A DNA stretch of 64,000 nt from an uncultured Collinsella sp. (GCA_958443265.1 CAUCKA010000004.1:124001-188000); one strand, 5' to 3'; counted from the first letter of the stretch, positions 24,244-33,390 are shown. Numbers and translations are program-made. The notes: generated from the letters alone by a model not told the origin.

Positions 24244-25230
24244 CTACTCATCGTCCCCGTCGTTGGGGTCGCCCTTGAGGGTGTTGATGTCCAGGTACTG
24301 GTTGTCGTCCTCTTTTTCCTGCGTTGCCGATTCGGACGCGGTGGGGCCGCGGAACAGTTGGAATCCCTCAAACGCAATGACACCGAGCAGGGCAATGATA
24401 ATGGCGATAAAGGCAACCTTGACTGCCTGCGGAAATTCCGAGAAACGCAGCGCCTTTTCCTCGGCGTAATAATCGGCGAAGCGCTCTTCGCCCGTGCTTT
24501 TGGTATACGCCGGCGCGGACGCGGCCTCCGGGTCATATTCCGGTGCAGGCGTGGCAGCGTACGGATCGTTGAGATAATCGCTCGATGCGGTGCCATAATC
24601 CTCGGTCTCGATGCGACCGGTGCCAGCATAGCCATCGGAATAATCGGAATATGCCGCACTGCCCTCATAGTCCGCGGCGCTCGTGTTGGCGGCAAAAAGC
24701 GGGTTAACTGGAACATCGAGCGCCGGCATGCCGGTAGAGGTCTCATCCAGATCGGCTGCAGCCCAGGAATCGTGGACAACCTGACGGGCAACGGGCTCAT
24801 CGAGCCTTGTGACCGGAGGCTTGCGTGCTGCAGGAACGGGCAACTGCTGGGCGTTGTACATAACGGTGCTGTCGGCCGATTTGCCCTGCGTCGCTGCAGC
24901 GAGAAATGCCGCCGTCTCGGACGGGTCGCTTGCGGGGCGGGGAGCGGGTGTAGGCGCCGAAGTGGGTGCGGGTGTAGGCGCGGGCGTCGAAACAGGCGAC
25001 TGCGCAGGAGTCGGCGCAGATGCGGGCTTGGGCGCAAGTGCGGGATTGGGGCTTGACGGGCGAGCCCCGCCACCCATGAGTTCGTCGGCGGTCCACGGGC
25101 GATCATCCATCACGTCGTCAAGGCTCAGCGAAAACAGGTCGTCTTCGCCCTCATCGAACATGCGGTGCACATGTCCACCAATTGCCGGAATCAATCCGCG
25201 ACCGGTGCATGATGCCTTGCTCAACGCCAT
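24244..25230 (-). CDS. acidic Pro/Ala/Thr-rich single-pass membrane protein, unknown
   Basis: 328 residues from the ATG at 25230 (AAAGGA upstream). The N-terminal part is acidic (MFDEGEDDLFSLSLDDVMDD), followed by a long PTPAPTSAPTPAP-type linker (about residues 65-105) and a low-complexity Tyr/Asp/Ser-rich stretch. One transmembrane helix near the C-terminus, VKVAFIAIIIALLGVIAFEG (about 270-290), is followed by a short acidic tail. No catalytic domain is recognised. The lack of a signal peptide and the location of the helix suggest that most of the protein is cytoplasmic with a C-terminal anchor. It stands between the repeat island and the second PAS/HTH regulator. Confidence 0.7.
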   Translation of the reverse strand: MALSKASCTGRGLIPAIGGHVHRMFDEGEDDLFSLSLDDVMDDRPWTADELMGGGARPSSPNPALAPKPASAPTPAQSPVSTPAPTPAPTSAPTPAPRPASDPSETAAFLAAATQGKSADSTVMYNAQQLPVPAARKPPVTRLDEPVARQVVHDSWAAADLDETSTGMPALDVPVNPLFAANTSAADYEGSAAYSDYSDGYAGTGRIETEDYGTASSDYLNDPYAATPAPEYDPEAASAPAYTKSTGEERFADYYAEEKALRFSEFPQAVKVAFIAIIIALLGVIAFEGFQLFRGPTASESATQEKEDDNQYLDINTLKGDPNDGDDE

Positions 25231-25353
25231 TCTGTTCCATCCTTTCGAAATACTAATGACATCGATTATATGGAACTTCCCAAGCGGCTCGGTCTTGGAT
25301 TCGTGCTTTCCAGAACTCGCGCCCAAAAGGGGAGGGGCAATCCAGGCGAGTGC

Positions 25354-26007
25354 CTACTTGTCGCCTGTTGCCGCCTTGGCCTCATTGAGGTAGCTATAGA
25401 AGCTGTACTTGGAGATGCCAAAGAACTCGCAGGCGCGCTCGCTCGACTTGGAAATGAGGAAGGCGCCGCGACGGTCGAGGTAGCCAATGGCACGAATACG
25501 CTCGTCTTTGGTCATGAGTGCCGCGGGCTTGCCCACAAACTGTTCGCACTCGTGCAGCAGGTCCTCGAGCAGGTCGCCGATGTTCTTGGTAATGGGCTCG
25601 GGCTCGGTGTAGCCCGTGCCGCCGGTGCCGGTAAAGGCGTCGAGCGAACGCTCAAAAGCCTTCATAAGCGTAATGTCAAAGTTGATGCCCAAAATGCCGA
25701 CGGGCTTGCCCTCATCGTTGCGGATAAAGATCGTCGACGATTTGAGCAGCTTGCCATCGGCGGTTTTGGTGAGGTACGGCTCGCGGTCGTGCACGTCGGC
25801 GGTGCCCTCGTGCATGGATTCAAGCACAATATGGCTGGGGCTATCACCCAGTTTGCGCCCGCTGACGTGGCCGTTTTCGATCACTACGATGGAGCGGTCC
25901 ACGTCCTCGGTCTCCAGGTCGTGGACGACGACTTCGCAGTTGGGGCCAAATTGGAGCGCCAGGCCGTGTGCAAGGCGCTTGTAAAACTCAATCTGTGCGG
26001 GGGTCAT
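25354..26007 (-). CDS. YheO-like PAS / DauR-type HTH regulator (copy 2)
   Basis: 217 residues from the ATG at 26007, preceded by AGGAAGG. The PAS part contains FGPNCEVVVHDLETEDVDRS, GRKLGDSPSHIVLESM and IFIRNDEGKPVGILGINFD. The C-terminal HTH contains the run ISKSSERACEFFGISKYSFY. It is a paralogue of the protein at 9073-9729 and occupies the same divergent position relative to ygeX, the first gene of the right half of the purine cluster. A sensor of a purine or ureido metabolite that controls this half is the natural inference. Confidence 0.87.
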   Translation of the reverse strand: MTPAQIEFYKRLAHGLALQFGPNCEVVVHDLETEDVDRSIVVIENGHVSGRKLGDSPSHIVLESMHEGTADVHDREPYLTKTADGKLLKSSTIFIRNDEGKPVGILGINFDITLMKAFERSLDAFTGTGGTGYTEPEPITKNIGDLLEDLLHECEQFVGKPAALMTKDERIRAIGYLDRRGAFLISKSSERACEFFGISKYSFYSYLNEAKAATGDK

Positions 26008-26284
26008 GGGTGCCTTCCTAAAAATTAGTTTGGGCACACTTTGCCATAAACCACACTTGACCGCAAACAAATCCATCAACAAGGCAATTCATGACCGTTC
26101 GGCGCCGAAAAAGTACCGATTACGGCAACAAACAATTTGTTAGGTTTACCAATCAAAAAGTGTGATAGAACAGTGCTAACAAACTTTTTGTTTGGCATCC
26201 ACATAAAAGTTCAGCCGTGTGAATGGGATCGGGCTGAAACGCGTATGCGGGGGCCGGCAAGAGAGAACTTAAGGAGTTCACCGT
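26008..26284. promoter_or_regulatory. divergent control region with two AACAAAC palindromes
   Basis: AT-rich 277 bp between the regulator and ygeX. Two related palindromes, AACAAACAATTTGTT (26127-26141) and AACAAACTTTTTGTTT (26178-26193), lie 51 bp apart, close to five helical turns. They are good candidates for binding sites of the adjacent PAS/HTH regulator. The ygeX ribosome site AAGGAG is at about 26271. Confidence 0.6.
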
Positions 26285-27499
26285 ATGGCCGATAAGATCC
26301 AGTGGGCGGGCAACACGATGCCCAAGAGCGATGACAAGCACTTGGGAATCATGAGCCTCGACCACGTGAAGAAGGCCCGCGCCTTCCACCAGTCGTTCCC
26401 CCAGTACACCGTCACTCCGCTTGCCCGCCTGGATGGCCAGGCCGCGCGCCTGGGCCTGTCCAACCTGTGCGTTAAGGACGAGAGCTATCGCTTTGGCCTC
26501 AACGCCTTTAAGGTCCTGGGCGGTTCGTTTGCCATGGCCAACTACATTGCCGACGAGACCGGCAAGGACGTTGCCGAGTGCACCTTCGATTACCTGACCT
26601 CCGATCAGCTTGCCAAGGACTTTGGCCAGGCTACCTTCTTTACCGCCACCGACGGCAACCATGGCCGCGGCGTGGCATGGGCTGCCAACAAGCTGGGCCA
26701 GAAGGCCGTCGTGCACATGCCCAAGGGTTCCACCAAGCCCCGCTTTGATAACATCGCCGCCGAGGGCGCCACGGTGACCATCGAAGAGGTCAACTACGAC
26801 GAGTGCGTGCGCATGGCCGCCGCCGAGGCCGATGCCTGCGAGCGCGGCGTCATCGTTCAGGACACCGCCTGGGAGGGCTACGAGAAGATCCCGTCCTGGA
26901 TCATGGAGGGCTACGGCACCATGGCTTCCGAGGCTGCCGAGCAGCTGCGCGAGATGGCCATCAACCGCCCGACGCACGTGTTTGTCCAGGCTGGCGTGGG
27001 TTCGCTCGCCGGCGCCGTGGTGGGCTACTTCACCAACCTGTATCCCGATAACCCGCCCACCTTCGTCGTGGTCGAGTGCGCGCCTGCCGCCTGCCTGTAC
27101 AAGGGCGCTGCCGCCGGCGACGGCGACCCGCGCATCGTGGACGGCGACATGCCCTCCATCATGGCCGGCCTGTGCTGCGGCGAGCCCAACATTCTGGGCT
27201 GGGATATCCTGCGCAACCACACCACCGCCTTCGTGTCCTGCCCCGACTGGGTCACCGCTCGCGGCATGCGCACCCTGGGCGCTCCCGAGAAGGGCGACCC
27301 GCGCGTCATCTCTGGCGAGTCCGGCGCTGTGACCACCGGTCTGGTCGAGACTCTCATGCTCGATCCCGAGTACGCCGAGCTCAAGGAACTCATCGGCCTG
27401 GACAAGACGAGCTCCGTGCTCTGCTTCTCCACGGAAGGTGACACGGACCCCGACCAGTATCGTCGAATTGTTTGGGAAGGCGAATATCCCACTTGCTAA
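26285..27499 (+). CDS. ygeX: 2,3-diaminopropionate ammonia-lyase
   Basis: 404 residues, close to the 398 of E. coli YgeX. The PLP-binding lysine is in ESYRFGLNAFKVLGGSFAM (Lys about residue 76), and the phosphate-binding glycine loop region lies in FVQAGVGSLAGAVVGYF. The enzyme is a fold-type II PLP lyase that converts 2,3-diaminopropionate to pyruvate and two ammonia molecules through 2-aminoacrylate. It opens the right half of the purine cluster and is followed by ygeY and ygeW, the invariant companions of ygeX. In the pathway it would give the carbon end product, pyruvate. Confidence 0.95.
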   Translation: MADKIQWAGNTMPKSDDKHLGIMSLDHVKKARAFHQSFPQYTVTPLARLDGQAARLGLSNLCVKDESYRFGLNAFKVLGGSFAMANYIADETGKDVAECTFDYLTSDQLAKDFGQATFFTATDGNHGRGVAWAANKLGQKAVVHMPKGSTKPRFDNIAAEGATVTIEEVNYDECVRMAAAEADACERGVIVQDTAWEGYEKIPSWIMEGYGTMASEAAEQLREMAINRPTHVFVQAGVGSLAGAVVGYFTNLYPDNPPTFVVVECAPAACLYKGAAAGDGDPRIVDGDMPSIMAGLCCGEPNILGWDILRNHTTAFVSCPDWVTARGMRTLGAPEKGDPRVISGESGAVTTGLVETLMLDPEYAELKELIGLDKTSSVLCFSTEGDTDPDQYRRIVWEGEYPTC

Positions 27500-27573
27500 T
27501 CGTTGGGGCGGAGTAAATAGGTATCGCTCCGCCACCTCACAGGTAGATTCCTTCGTTTGAAAGGTTATGAACA

Positions 27574-28959
27574 ATGGCTAAAGAACTCGATTTCGACGCT
27601 ATCAAGGCTGCTGCTGAGTCCCATCGTGCTGATATGACTCGCTTCCTGCGCGCTATGATCTCCCACCCCTCTGAGTCTTGCGAGGAGGGTGAGGTTGTCG
27701 CTTGCATCAAGGCCGAGATGGAGAGCCTTGGCTATGACGAGGTCAAGGTCGACGGCCTGGGCAACGTTATGGGCTTTATGGGCGAGGGCGACAAGATCAT
27801 CGCCATCGACTCCCACATCGACACCGTCGGCATCGGCAACATCGAGAACTGGGACGCCGATCCCTATGAGGGCTACGAGACCGACGAGATCATCTACGGC
27901 CGCGGCGGCTCTGACCAGGAGGGCGGCATGGCTTCTGCTACCTATGCTGCCAAGATGATGAAGGACATGGGCCTCATCCCCGAGGGCTACAAGATCATGG
28001 TCGTCGGCACCGTCCAGGAAGAGGACTGCGACGGCATGTGCTGGCAGTACATCTACAACAAGGACGGCATTATGCCCGAGTTCGTCATTTCCACCGAGCC
28101 CACCGACGGCGGCATCTATCGCGGTCACCGCGGCCGCATGGAGATCCGCGTCGACGTTCACGGCACCTCCTGCCACGGCTCCGCTCCCGACCGCGGTGAC
28201 AACGCCATCTACAAGATGGCCGACATCATCGCCGACGTCCGCGCCCTCAACAACAACGGCTGCGACGAGTCGACCGACATCAAGGGCCTTGTCAAGATGC
28301 TCGACCCCAAGTACAACCCCGAGCACTTCGAGGACGCCCGCTTCCTGGGCCGCGGCACCTGCACCGTCAGCCAGATCTTCTACACCAGCCCCAGCCGCTG
28401 CGCTGTCGCTGACTCCTGCGCCATCTCCATCGACCGTCGCATGACCGCCGGTGAGACCTGGGAGTCCTGCCTGGACGAGATCCGTAACCTGCCGGCCGCC
28501 AAGAAGTACGGCGACGACGTGAAGGTCTCCATGTACATGTACGATCGTCCGTCCTGGACCGGCGAGGTCTACGAGACCGAGGCTTACTTCCCCACGTGGA
28601 TCAACAAGGAGACCGCTCCGCACGTCAAGGCCCTCGTCGACGCCCACAAGGCCATGTTCGGTGACGAGCGCATCGGCTGCGAGCCCAGCATGGACAAGCG
28701 CACCGGTCGCCCGCTGTGCGACAAGTGGACCTTCTCCACGAACTGCGTTTCCATCCAGGGCCGCTATGGCATCCCCTGCGTCGGCTTCGGCCCGGGTGCC
28801 GAGTCTCAGGCTCACGCTCCCAACGAGGTCACCTACAAGGACGACCTGGTCACCGCTGCCGCCATGTATGTGGCTGCCCTGAACCTCTACGATCCGAGCC
28901 AGGCCGATGGCGACGCCACCGTGTTCCGCGCCGGTCTGACCAACAACAAGATCGATTAG
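27574..28959 (+). CDS. ygeY: YgeY family M20-type amidohydrolase
   Basis: 461 residues. M20/DapE metal motifs are visible: IIAIDSHIDTVGIGN (His and Asp ligands, about 70-85), YGRGGSDQEGGMAS with the bridging Asp and catalytic Glu (about 107-120), VGTVQEEDCDGM (about 145-156) and EPTDGGIYRGHRGRMEI. The family hydrolyses an amide-type bond with two zinc ions. In this cluster it probably acts on a ureido or carbamoyl derivative of diaminopropionate made from purine. The codon pattern is strongly biased to highly expressed codons, which suggests high expression. Confidence 0.93.
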   Translation: MAKELDFDAIKAAAESHRADMTRFLRAMISHPSESCEEGEVVACIKAEMESLGYDEVKVDGLGNVMGFMGEGDKIIAIDSHIDTVGIGNIENWDADPYEGYETDEIIYGRGGSDQEGGMASATYAAKMMKDMGLIPEGYKIMVVGTVQEEDCDGMCWQYIYNKDGIMPEFVISTEPTDGGIYRGHRGRMEIRVDVHGTSCHGSAPDRGDNAIYKMADIIADVRALNNNGCDESTDIKGLVKMLDPKYNPEHFEDARFLGRGTCTVSQIFYTSPSRCAVADSCAISIDRRMTAGETWESCLDEIRNLPAAKKYGDDVKVSMYMYDRPSWTGEVYETEAYFPTWINKETAPHVKALVDAHKAMFGDERIGCEPSMDKRTGRPLCDKWTFSTNCVSIQGRYGIPCVGFGPGAESQAHAPNEVTYKDDLVTAAAMYVAALNLYDPSQADGDATVFRAGLTNNKID

Positions 28960-28981
28960 TCCCATTCCTCGATCTTGTTGA

Positions 28982-29006
28982 GCCGGGGACAGCTCGTGTC
29001 CCCGGC
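28982..29006 (+). promoter_or_regulatory. GC-rich hairpin between ygeY and ygeW
   Basis: Perfect 10-bp stem GCCGGGGACA / TGTCCCCGGC with a five-base loop, 23 bp after the ygeY stop and without a clear T-run. It is similar in kind to the hairpins after the permease and ssnA genes, so probably an mRNA-stabilising or partial termination element. Confidence 0.55.
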
Positions 29007-29160
29007 ACCCCTTGTTGACTTAGGGCCCGCGGTCGTTATCTCCCATGCTTCCTCAACGGTAGCGGGTCCTCGTCATAGTGCTCTGCATGTTCTAGCCACA
29101 CGCGCATGCCGGAGCACATCTACTCATTGCAATCGTTTCATCTTTGGAAAGGATATTTAC

Positions 29161-30363
29161 ATGGACGCCAAGTTTACCGAGCTCGTCGAGCAGCTGAACG
29201 GCCTCGATTTTAAGGGCATGTACGGCAGCGACTTCCTGCACACCTGGGATAAGACCACCGATGAGCTCAAGGCGCTCTACATCGTCGCCGACGCCCTGCG
29301 CGAGCTGCGCGAGAACAACGTTTCGTCCAAGATCTTCGATTCGGGTCTGGCCGTCTCCCTGTTCCGTGACAACTCCACCCGTACGCGCTTCTCCTTCTCT
29401 AAGGCAGCCAACCTGCTCGGTCTTGAGCTGCAGGACCTGGACGAGAAGAAGTCCCAGATCGCTCACGGCGAGACCGTCCGCGAGACCGCTACCATGATCT
29501 CCTTCATGGCCGACGTCATCGGCATCCGTGACGACATGTACATCGGCAAGGGCGACGCCTACATGGCCGAGGTCTCCGAGTCTGTCCAGCAGGCCTACGA
29601 GGACGGCGTTCTGGATCACCGTCCCACGCTCATCTCCCTGCAGTCCGACTCCGATCACCCCACGCAGTCCTCTGCCGACATGCTCTACCTCATCAACGAG
29701 TTTGGCGGTCTTGAGAACCTCAAGGGCAAGAAGGTTGCCGTCACCTGGGCCTACTCGCCCTCTTACGGCAAGCCGCTGTCCTGCCCGCAGTCGCTGATCA
29801 GCCTGCTGCCCCGTTTTGGCATGGACGTCACCTTGGCCCACCCCGAGGGCTACGACCTCATGCCCGAGGTCGTCGAGCGCGCCAAGGGTTATGCCGCCGA
29901 GTCCGGCACCACCTTTAAGCAGGTCAACACCATGGCCGAGGCCTTCGAGGGCGCCGACATCGTGATCCCGAAGAGCTGGGCTCCGTTTGCCGCCATGGAG
30001 AAGCGCACCAACCTGTACGCCGAGGGCGACGACGCCGGCATCGCTGCACTCGAGAAGGAGCTGCTCGCTCAGAACGCCACGCATCAGGATTGGTGCTCCA
30101 CGACCGAGCTCATGGAGAAGACCGCCAACGGCCAGGACACCATCTTTATGCATCCGCTGCCTGCCGACATCTCCGGTGTCTCTTGCGAGCACGGCGAGGT
30201 CAACGCCGACGTCTTCGACATGCACCGCGTGGGCATGTACAAGGAGGCCAGCTACAAGCCGTACGCCATCGCAGCCATGATGTTCCTGCAGAAGGTTGCC
30301 GATCCCGCCGCTACCCTCAAGGCCCTCGACGAGCGCAACACCGCCCGTTGGTTCCAGGCCTAA
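29161..30363 (+). CDS. ygeW: YgeW knotted carbamoyltransferase
   Basis: 400 residues from the ATG at 29161 behind GGAAAGGA (E. coli YgeW is 396). The carbamoyl-phosphate site SLFRDNSTRTRFSFSKAAN (about residues 65-83) is a normal S-T-R-T-R signature. The second-substrate region has SDSDHPTQSSADMLYL, and HPLPADI stands near the C-terminus. The family is related to ornithine carbamoyltransferases but does not use ornithine. In purine catabolism it would release carbamoyl phosphate from a ureido intermediate, allowing ATP formation by a carbamate kinase, which is not in this window. A terminator follows. Confidence 0.94.
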   Translation: MDAKFTELVEQLNGLDFKGMYGSDFLHTWDKTTDELKALYIVADALRELRENNVSSKIFDSGLAVSLFRDNSTRTRFSFSKAANLLGLELQDLDEKKSQIAHGETVRETATMISFMADVIGIRDDMYIGKGDAYMAEVSESVQQAYEDGVLDHRPTLISLQSDSDHPTQSSADMLYLINEFGGLENLKGKKVAVTWAYSPSYGKPLSCPQSLISLLPRFGMDVTLAHPEGYDLMPEVVERAKGYAAESGTTFKQVNTMAEAFEGADIVIPKSWAPFAAMEKRTNLYAEGDDAGIAALEKELLAQNATHQDWCSTTELMEKTANGQDTIFMHPLPADISGVSCEHGEVNADVFDMHRVGMYKEASYKPYAIAAMMFLQKVADPAATLKALDERNTARWFQA

Positions 30364-30386
30364 AGCTGGGTTGAGGTAAGCCATGT

Positions 30387-30425
30387 AAAGGGGGCGCTCT
30401 GCCAACCGGCGGGGTGCCCCTTTTT
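30387..30425 (+). terminator. intrinsic terminator after ygeW
   Basis: Stem AAAGGGGGCG / GTGCCCCTTT with an approximately 15-base loop, followed by TTTTT. It separates ygeXYW from the maturation-gene group. Confidence 0.75.
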
Positions 30426-30513
30426 GCATCGTGGGCGTGCGGGATAAGCGCTTTCGATGTAGATGCCCCGCGACGCGAGTTATGGGTACGATGGTTTCAG
30501 GGGAGGTATCGCC

Positions 30514-31128
30514 ATGAAACTTGGTTGCGTCATTATGGCTTCGGGCGAGGGCAAGCGGTTTGGCTCCAACAAGATGCTTGCCGATATCTATGGCGAGCCG
30601 CTGATTGCCCGGACTATCGATTCGGTTCCCCGGGACTTTGACGTTGTGGTTTCGACGCGTTGGCCCGAGGTCGCTCAGATTTGTGATGACAAGCATTGCC
30701 CGTGCGTGCTGCACGATGGCGAGCTGCGCAGCGAAAGCGTCCGTGCGGGCCTTTCGTGGGGAGTCGAACGCAACTGGAAAGGTTGCCTCTTTTTGCCGGG
30801 CGACCAGCCGCTCGTGAGTTCGGATTCTTTTGAGGCTATGGTTCGTGCATTTGACGAGCGTGGCCGCAAGCATCCGGTGCGTCTTGCGTGCAACGGTGAG
30901 CCTTCGAGCCCGGTGCTCTTTCCGGCGGAACTGTTCGATGCACTTATGTGTCTTGAGGGTAAGGACGGCGGCGGTTCGATCCTCAAGGACCGTACCGACG
31001 TGGTGCTGGTCGAGGCGCGTGCCTACGAGCTGTGGGACGTCGATACCGTCAAGGGACAGCGACGCATAACGGAGCATATCGCCGCCTGCTCGTATTTTGA
31101 TCGCGTGGCCAACTGCATCAATCAATAA
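30514..31128 (+). CDS. MocA/YgfJ family molybdenum-cofactor nucleotidyltransferase-like protein
   Basis: 204 residues from the ATG at 30514 behind GGGGAGG. The nucleotidyltransferase loop CVIMASGEGKRFGSNKML (about 5-22) and FLPGDQPLVSSDSF (about 100) are typical of MobA/MocA. The YgfJ branch is found only with selenium-dependent molybdenum hydroxylases. It would attach cytosine or otherwise mature the molybdopterin cofactor of the dehydrogenase encoded at 16678-19455. It is the first gene of the mocA-hydA group. Confidence 0.88.
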   Translation: MKLGCVIMASGEGKRFGSNKMLADIYGEPLIARTIDSVPRDFDVVVSTRWPEVAQICDDKHCPCVLHDGELRSESVRAGLSWGVERNWKGCLFLPGDQPLVSSDSFEAMVRAFDERGRKHPVRLACNGEPSSPVLFPAELFDALMCLEGKDGGGSILKDRTDVVLVEARAYELWDVDTVKGQRRITEHIAACSYFDRVANCINQ

Positions 31129-31137
31129 GGAGCAATT

Positions 31138-32505
31138 ATGATCATCATCAAAAACGGCGCACTCGTGACGCCCCAGGGGCTTCGCCGCGCCGATCTTGCC
31201 ATGGATGGCGATAAGATCGTGCGGATTGCCGCGGCGATTGAGCCGGCCGAGGGCGATACCGTCGAGGATGCTGCGGGCTGCTGGGTGTTCCCGGGCTTTA
31301 TCGATGGGCACACGCACATGCAGTGCTGGACCGGCATGGATTGGACAGCCGATAGCTTTGAGACCGGCACGCGCGCGGCTGCCTGCGGCGGCACGACGAC
31401 CATTGTGGACTACGCGACGGCCGATCGCGGCGTGACCATGCCCGATGCCTTGGTCGAGTGGCATCATCGCGCCGACGGCACCTGCACCGCCAACTATGCC
31501 TTTCATATGGCGCTTGCCGAGTGGAATGAGCGCAACCGCGCCGATCTTTCGGCCATGCGCGAGGCGGGCGTGTCGTCGTTTAAGACCTACTTTGCCTACG
31601 ACCATCTGCGCCTGGACGATGCCGAGACGCTCGAGGTGCTGGAGGAGCTCAAGCGCGTGGGCGGTATCCTGTGCGTGCATTGCGAGAACGGCACGTTGGT
31701 CAACGCGCTGCAGAATCGCGTGTTTGAGCAGGGTATCCACGGGCCCGAGGGCCATGCGCTCAGCCGTCCGGACGTGTGTGAGGCCGAGGCCGTGAGCCGC
31801 CTGCTGTATCTGGCGCACTTGGCCGGGGACGCTCCGGTCAACGTGGTGCACCTTTCGACCAAGCTGGGGCTCGAGGCCATTCGCGCTGCCAAAGCGCGCG
31901 GGCAGAAGAACATCTATGTCGAGACATGCCCTCAGTATCTGATGCTCGACGACACCTGCTATCTGGAGCAGGGCGAGGACGGCTTTGCGGGCGCCAAGTA
32001 CGTGATGAGCCCGCCGCTGCGCCATGCCGGTGACCGTGCCGCGCTGCGCGAGGCGCTTGTGGCTGGCGAGATCGATACTATTGCGACCGATCATTGCAGC
32101 TTTAACCTGCACGGGCAAAAGGACCGAGGACGCGATGATTTCCGCGCGATTCCCAACGGCGGGCCCGGCGTGGAGCATCGTCCCGTTGCGATTGCCACGA
32201 GCTTTGAGGGACAGCTGGGTCCCGAGGATCTGTGCCGCTTGATGAGCGAGAATCCGGCGCGCGTTTTTGGCATGTATCCGCGCAAGGGCTGTCTTGCCGA
32301 GGGCGCCGATGCCGACGTGTGCGTGTGGGATCCGTGCGCGCGTTGGACGATCAGCGCCGCGACGCAGCATCAGGCCGTGGACTACACGCCGCTCGAGGGC
32401 TTTGAGGCACATGGCCGCGCCAAGGCCGTGTTTGTGAACGGCGTGCTGGCGGCACGCGACGGCGAGCCCACCGGAGCCCAACCCGGCCGCTACGTGCCCC
32501 GCTAA
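31138..32505 (+). CDS. dihydropyrimidinase/hydantoinase-type amidohydrolase
   Basis: 455 residues. Metal ligands are GFIDGHTHMQCW (about residues 57-59), the carboxylated Lys in GVSSFKTYFAYDH (about 147), VHCENG (about 180), VVHLST (about 236) and IATDHCSF (about 316). This is the full binuclear set of cyclic amidohydrolases that open dihydropyrimidine and hydantoin rings. It corresponds to HyuA/YgeZ of the E. coli cluster. Starts 9 bp after mocA. In the pathway it is the candidate for opening an imidazolone or hydantoin ring formed after urate or xanthine reduction. Confidence 0.92.
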   Translation: MIIIKNGALVTPQGLRRADLAMDGDKIVRIAAAIEPAEGDTVEDAAGCWVFPGFIDGHTHMQCWTGMDWTADSFETGTRAAACGGTTTIVDYATADRGVTMPDALVEWHHRADGTCTANYAFHMALAEWNERNRADLSAMREAGVSSFKTYFAYDHLRLDDAETLEVLEELKRVGGILCVHCENGTLVNALQNRVFEQGIHGPEGHALSRPDVCEAEAVSRLLYLAHLAGDAPVNVVHLSTKLGLEAIRAAKARGQKNIYVETCPQYLMLDDTCYLEQGEDGFAGAKYVMSPPLRHAGDRAALREALVAGEIDTIATDHCSFNLHGQKDRGRDDFRAIPNGGPGVEHRPVAIATSFEGQLGPEDLCRLMSENPARVFGMYPRKGCLAEGADADVCVWDPCARWTISAATQHQAVDYTPLEGFEAHGRAKAVFVNGVLAARDGEPTGAQPGRYVPR

Positions 32506-32550
32506 CGGGAAGACCGCCGGGGTAGCTAATTTGGGACGGGGCTCTTTTAG

Positions 32551-33288
32551 CTACCCCTTGAGGCTGGTGGCGATGAGGGGGCGGCCGAGGGCCGCCTCGA
32601 AGCGATCTGCCATCGTTGGATCGGCAAGCGTGTCGACTTGGTTGAGCATGATACGGGCATTGTTTAGGTTCAGCATCTGCATCTCGGCATTGAGCACCTG
32701 GGCGACGCGCTCGGGCGTGGCGATGTCGGTAGGCTCGCAGCCGCAGCGCTCGCAGAAGAGCTCGGGGCGGTGGACAACCTCGGCGACGGGCTTGCCCAGC
32801 CCCGAGGCGCCGACGACCCAGACAACGTTTGCCGTGGCGGCGGGAATTACCGGCTCCCAGGCGGCATGCGCCTTGAGCGGGAGTCGCTTGCTGCCATCTG
32901 CCTCGGCCAACACATAGTCAAAGCGCTGCGCCAGCTCGTTGAGCGGCTCGGCGGGGGCGGAGAGCTTGCCTGTCTCCGGGTTCAAAACACCCGCCTGGCA
33001 GATACTTCCGCGGACAAGTCCCGCGCATGCCTCGCAGGTGCAGCCGGGAACATGTAGGGTCCCCGGCTTCCAAGGCGCGGCGTCCAGGCGACGGCTCGAC
33101 CCATCCCATGACACGCCGGCGACGGGAAACATGTGCGTGGTGGTACAGAGGAGCACGCGGCCGCCAGCGCGCATGAGCTCGAGACCCAGCGTCTTCAGCA
33201 GCGTCGACTTGCCGCCACTGCCGATAATCGCGGTAATGCCCGACTCGATCCTGAGCGCGGAGGCAAGATTGCCGCTAACCGTTTCCAT
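32551..33288 (-). CDS. yqeC: YqeC family selenium-dependent hydroxylase accessory protein
   Basis: 245 residues on the opposite strand to the neighbouring genes. The P-loop AIIGSGGKSTLLKTLGLEL (about 16-34) and TTTHMFP match YqeC, a small putative NTPase strictly linked to YqeB and selenium-dependent molybdenum hydroxylases. The C-terminus has conserved stretches VWVVGASGLGKPV and CERCG. Its role in adding labile selenium or in cofactor maturation is inferred from family distribution. It is divergent from yqeB with about 100 bp between, convergent to the hydantoinase gene. Confidence 0.88.
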   Translation of the reverse strand: METVSGNLASALRIESGITAIIGSGGKSTLLKTLGLELMRAGGRVLLCTTTHMFPVAGVSWDGSSRRLDAAPWKPGTLHVPGCTCEACAGLVRGSICQAGVLNPETGKLSAPAEPLNELAQRFDYVLAEADGSKRLPLKAHAAWEPVIPAATANVVWVVGASGLGKPVAEVVHRPELFCERCGCEPTDIATPERVAQVLNAEMQMLNLNNARIMLNQVDTLADPTMADRFEAALGRPLIATSLKG

Positions 33289-33390
33289 CTGTTCACCGCC
33301 GTATAATACTGTGATAATAAATAATCATCAGAGTAGCGGCCGAACCGCTTTTGCTCTGCTCAAACCGTAGCACAGGGAGGTGCCCCGGGA

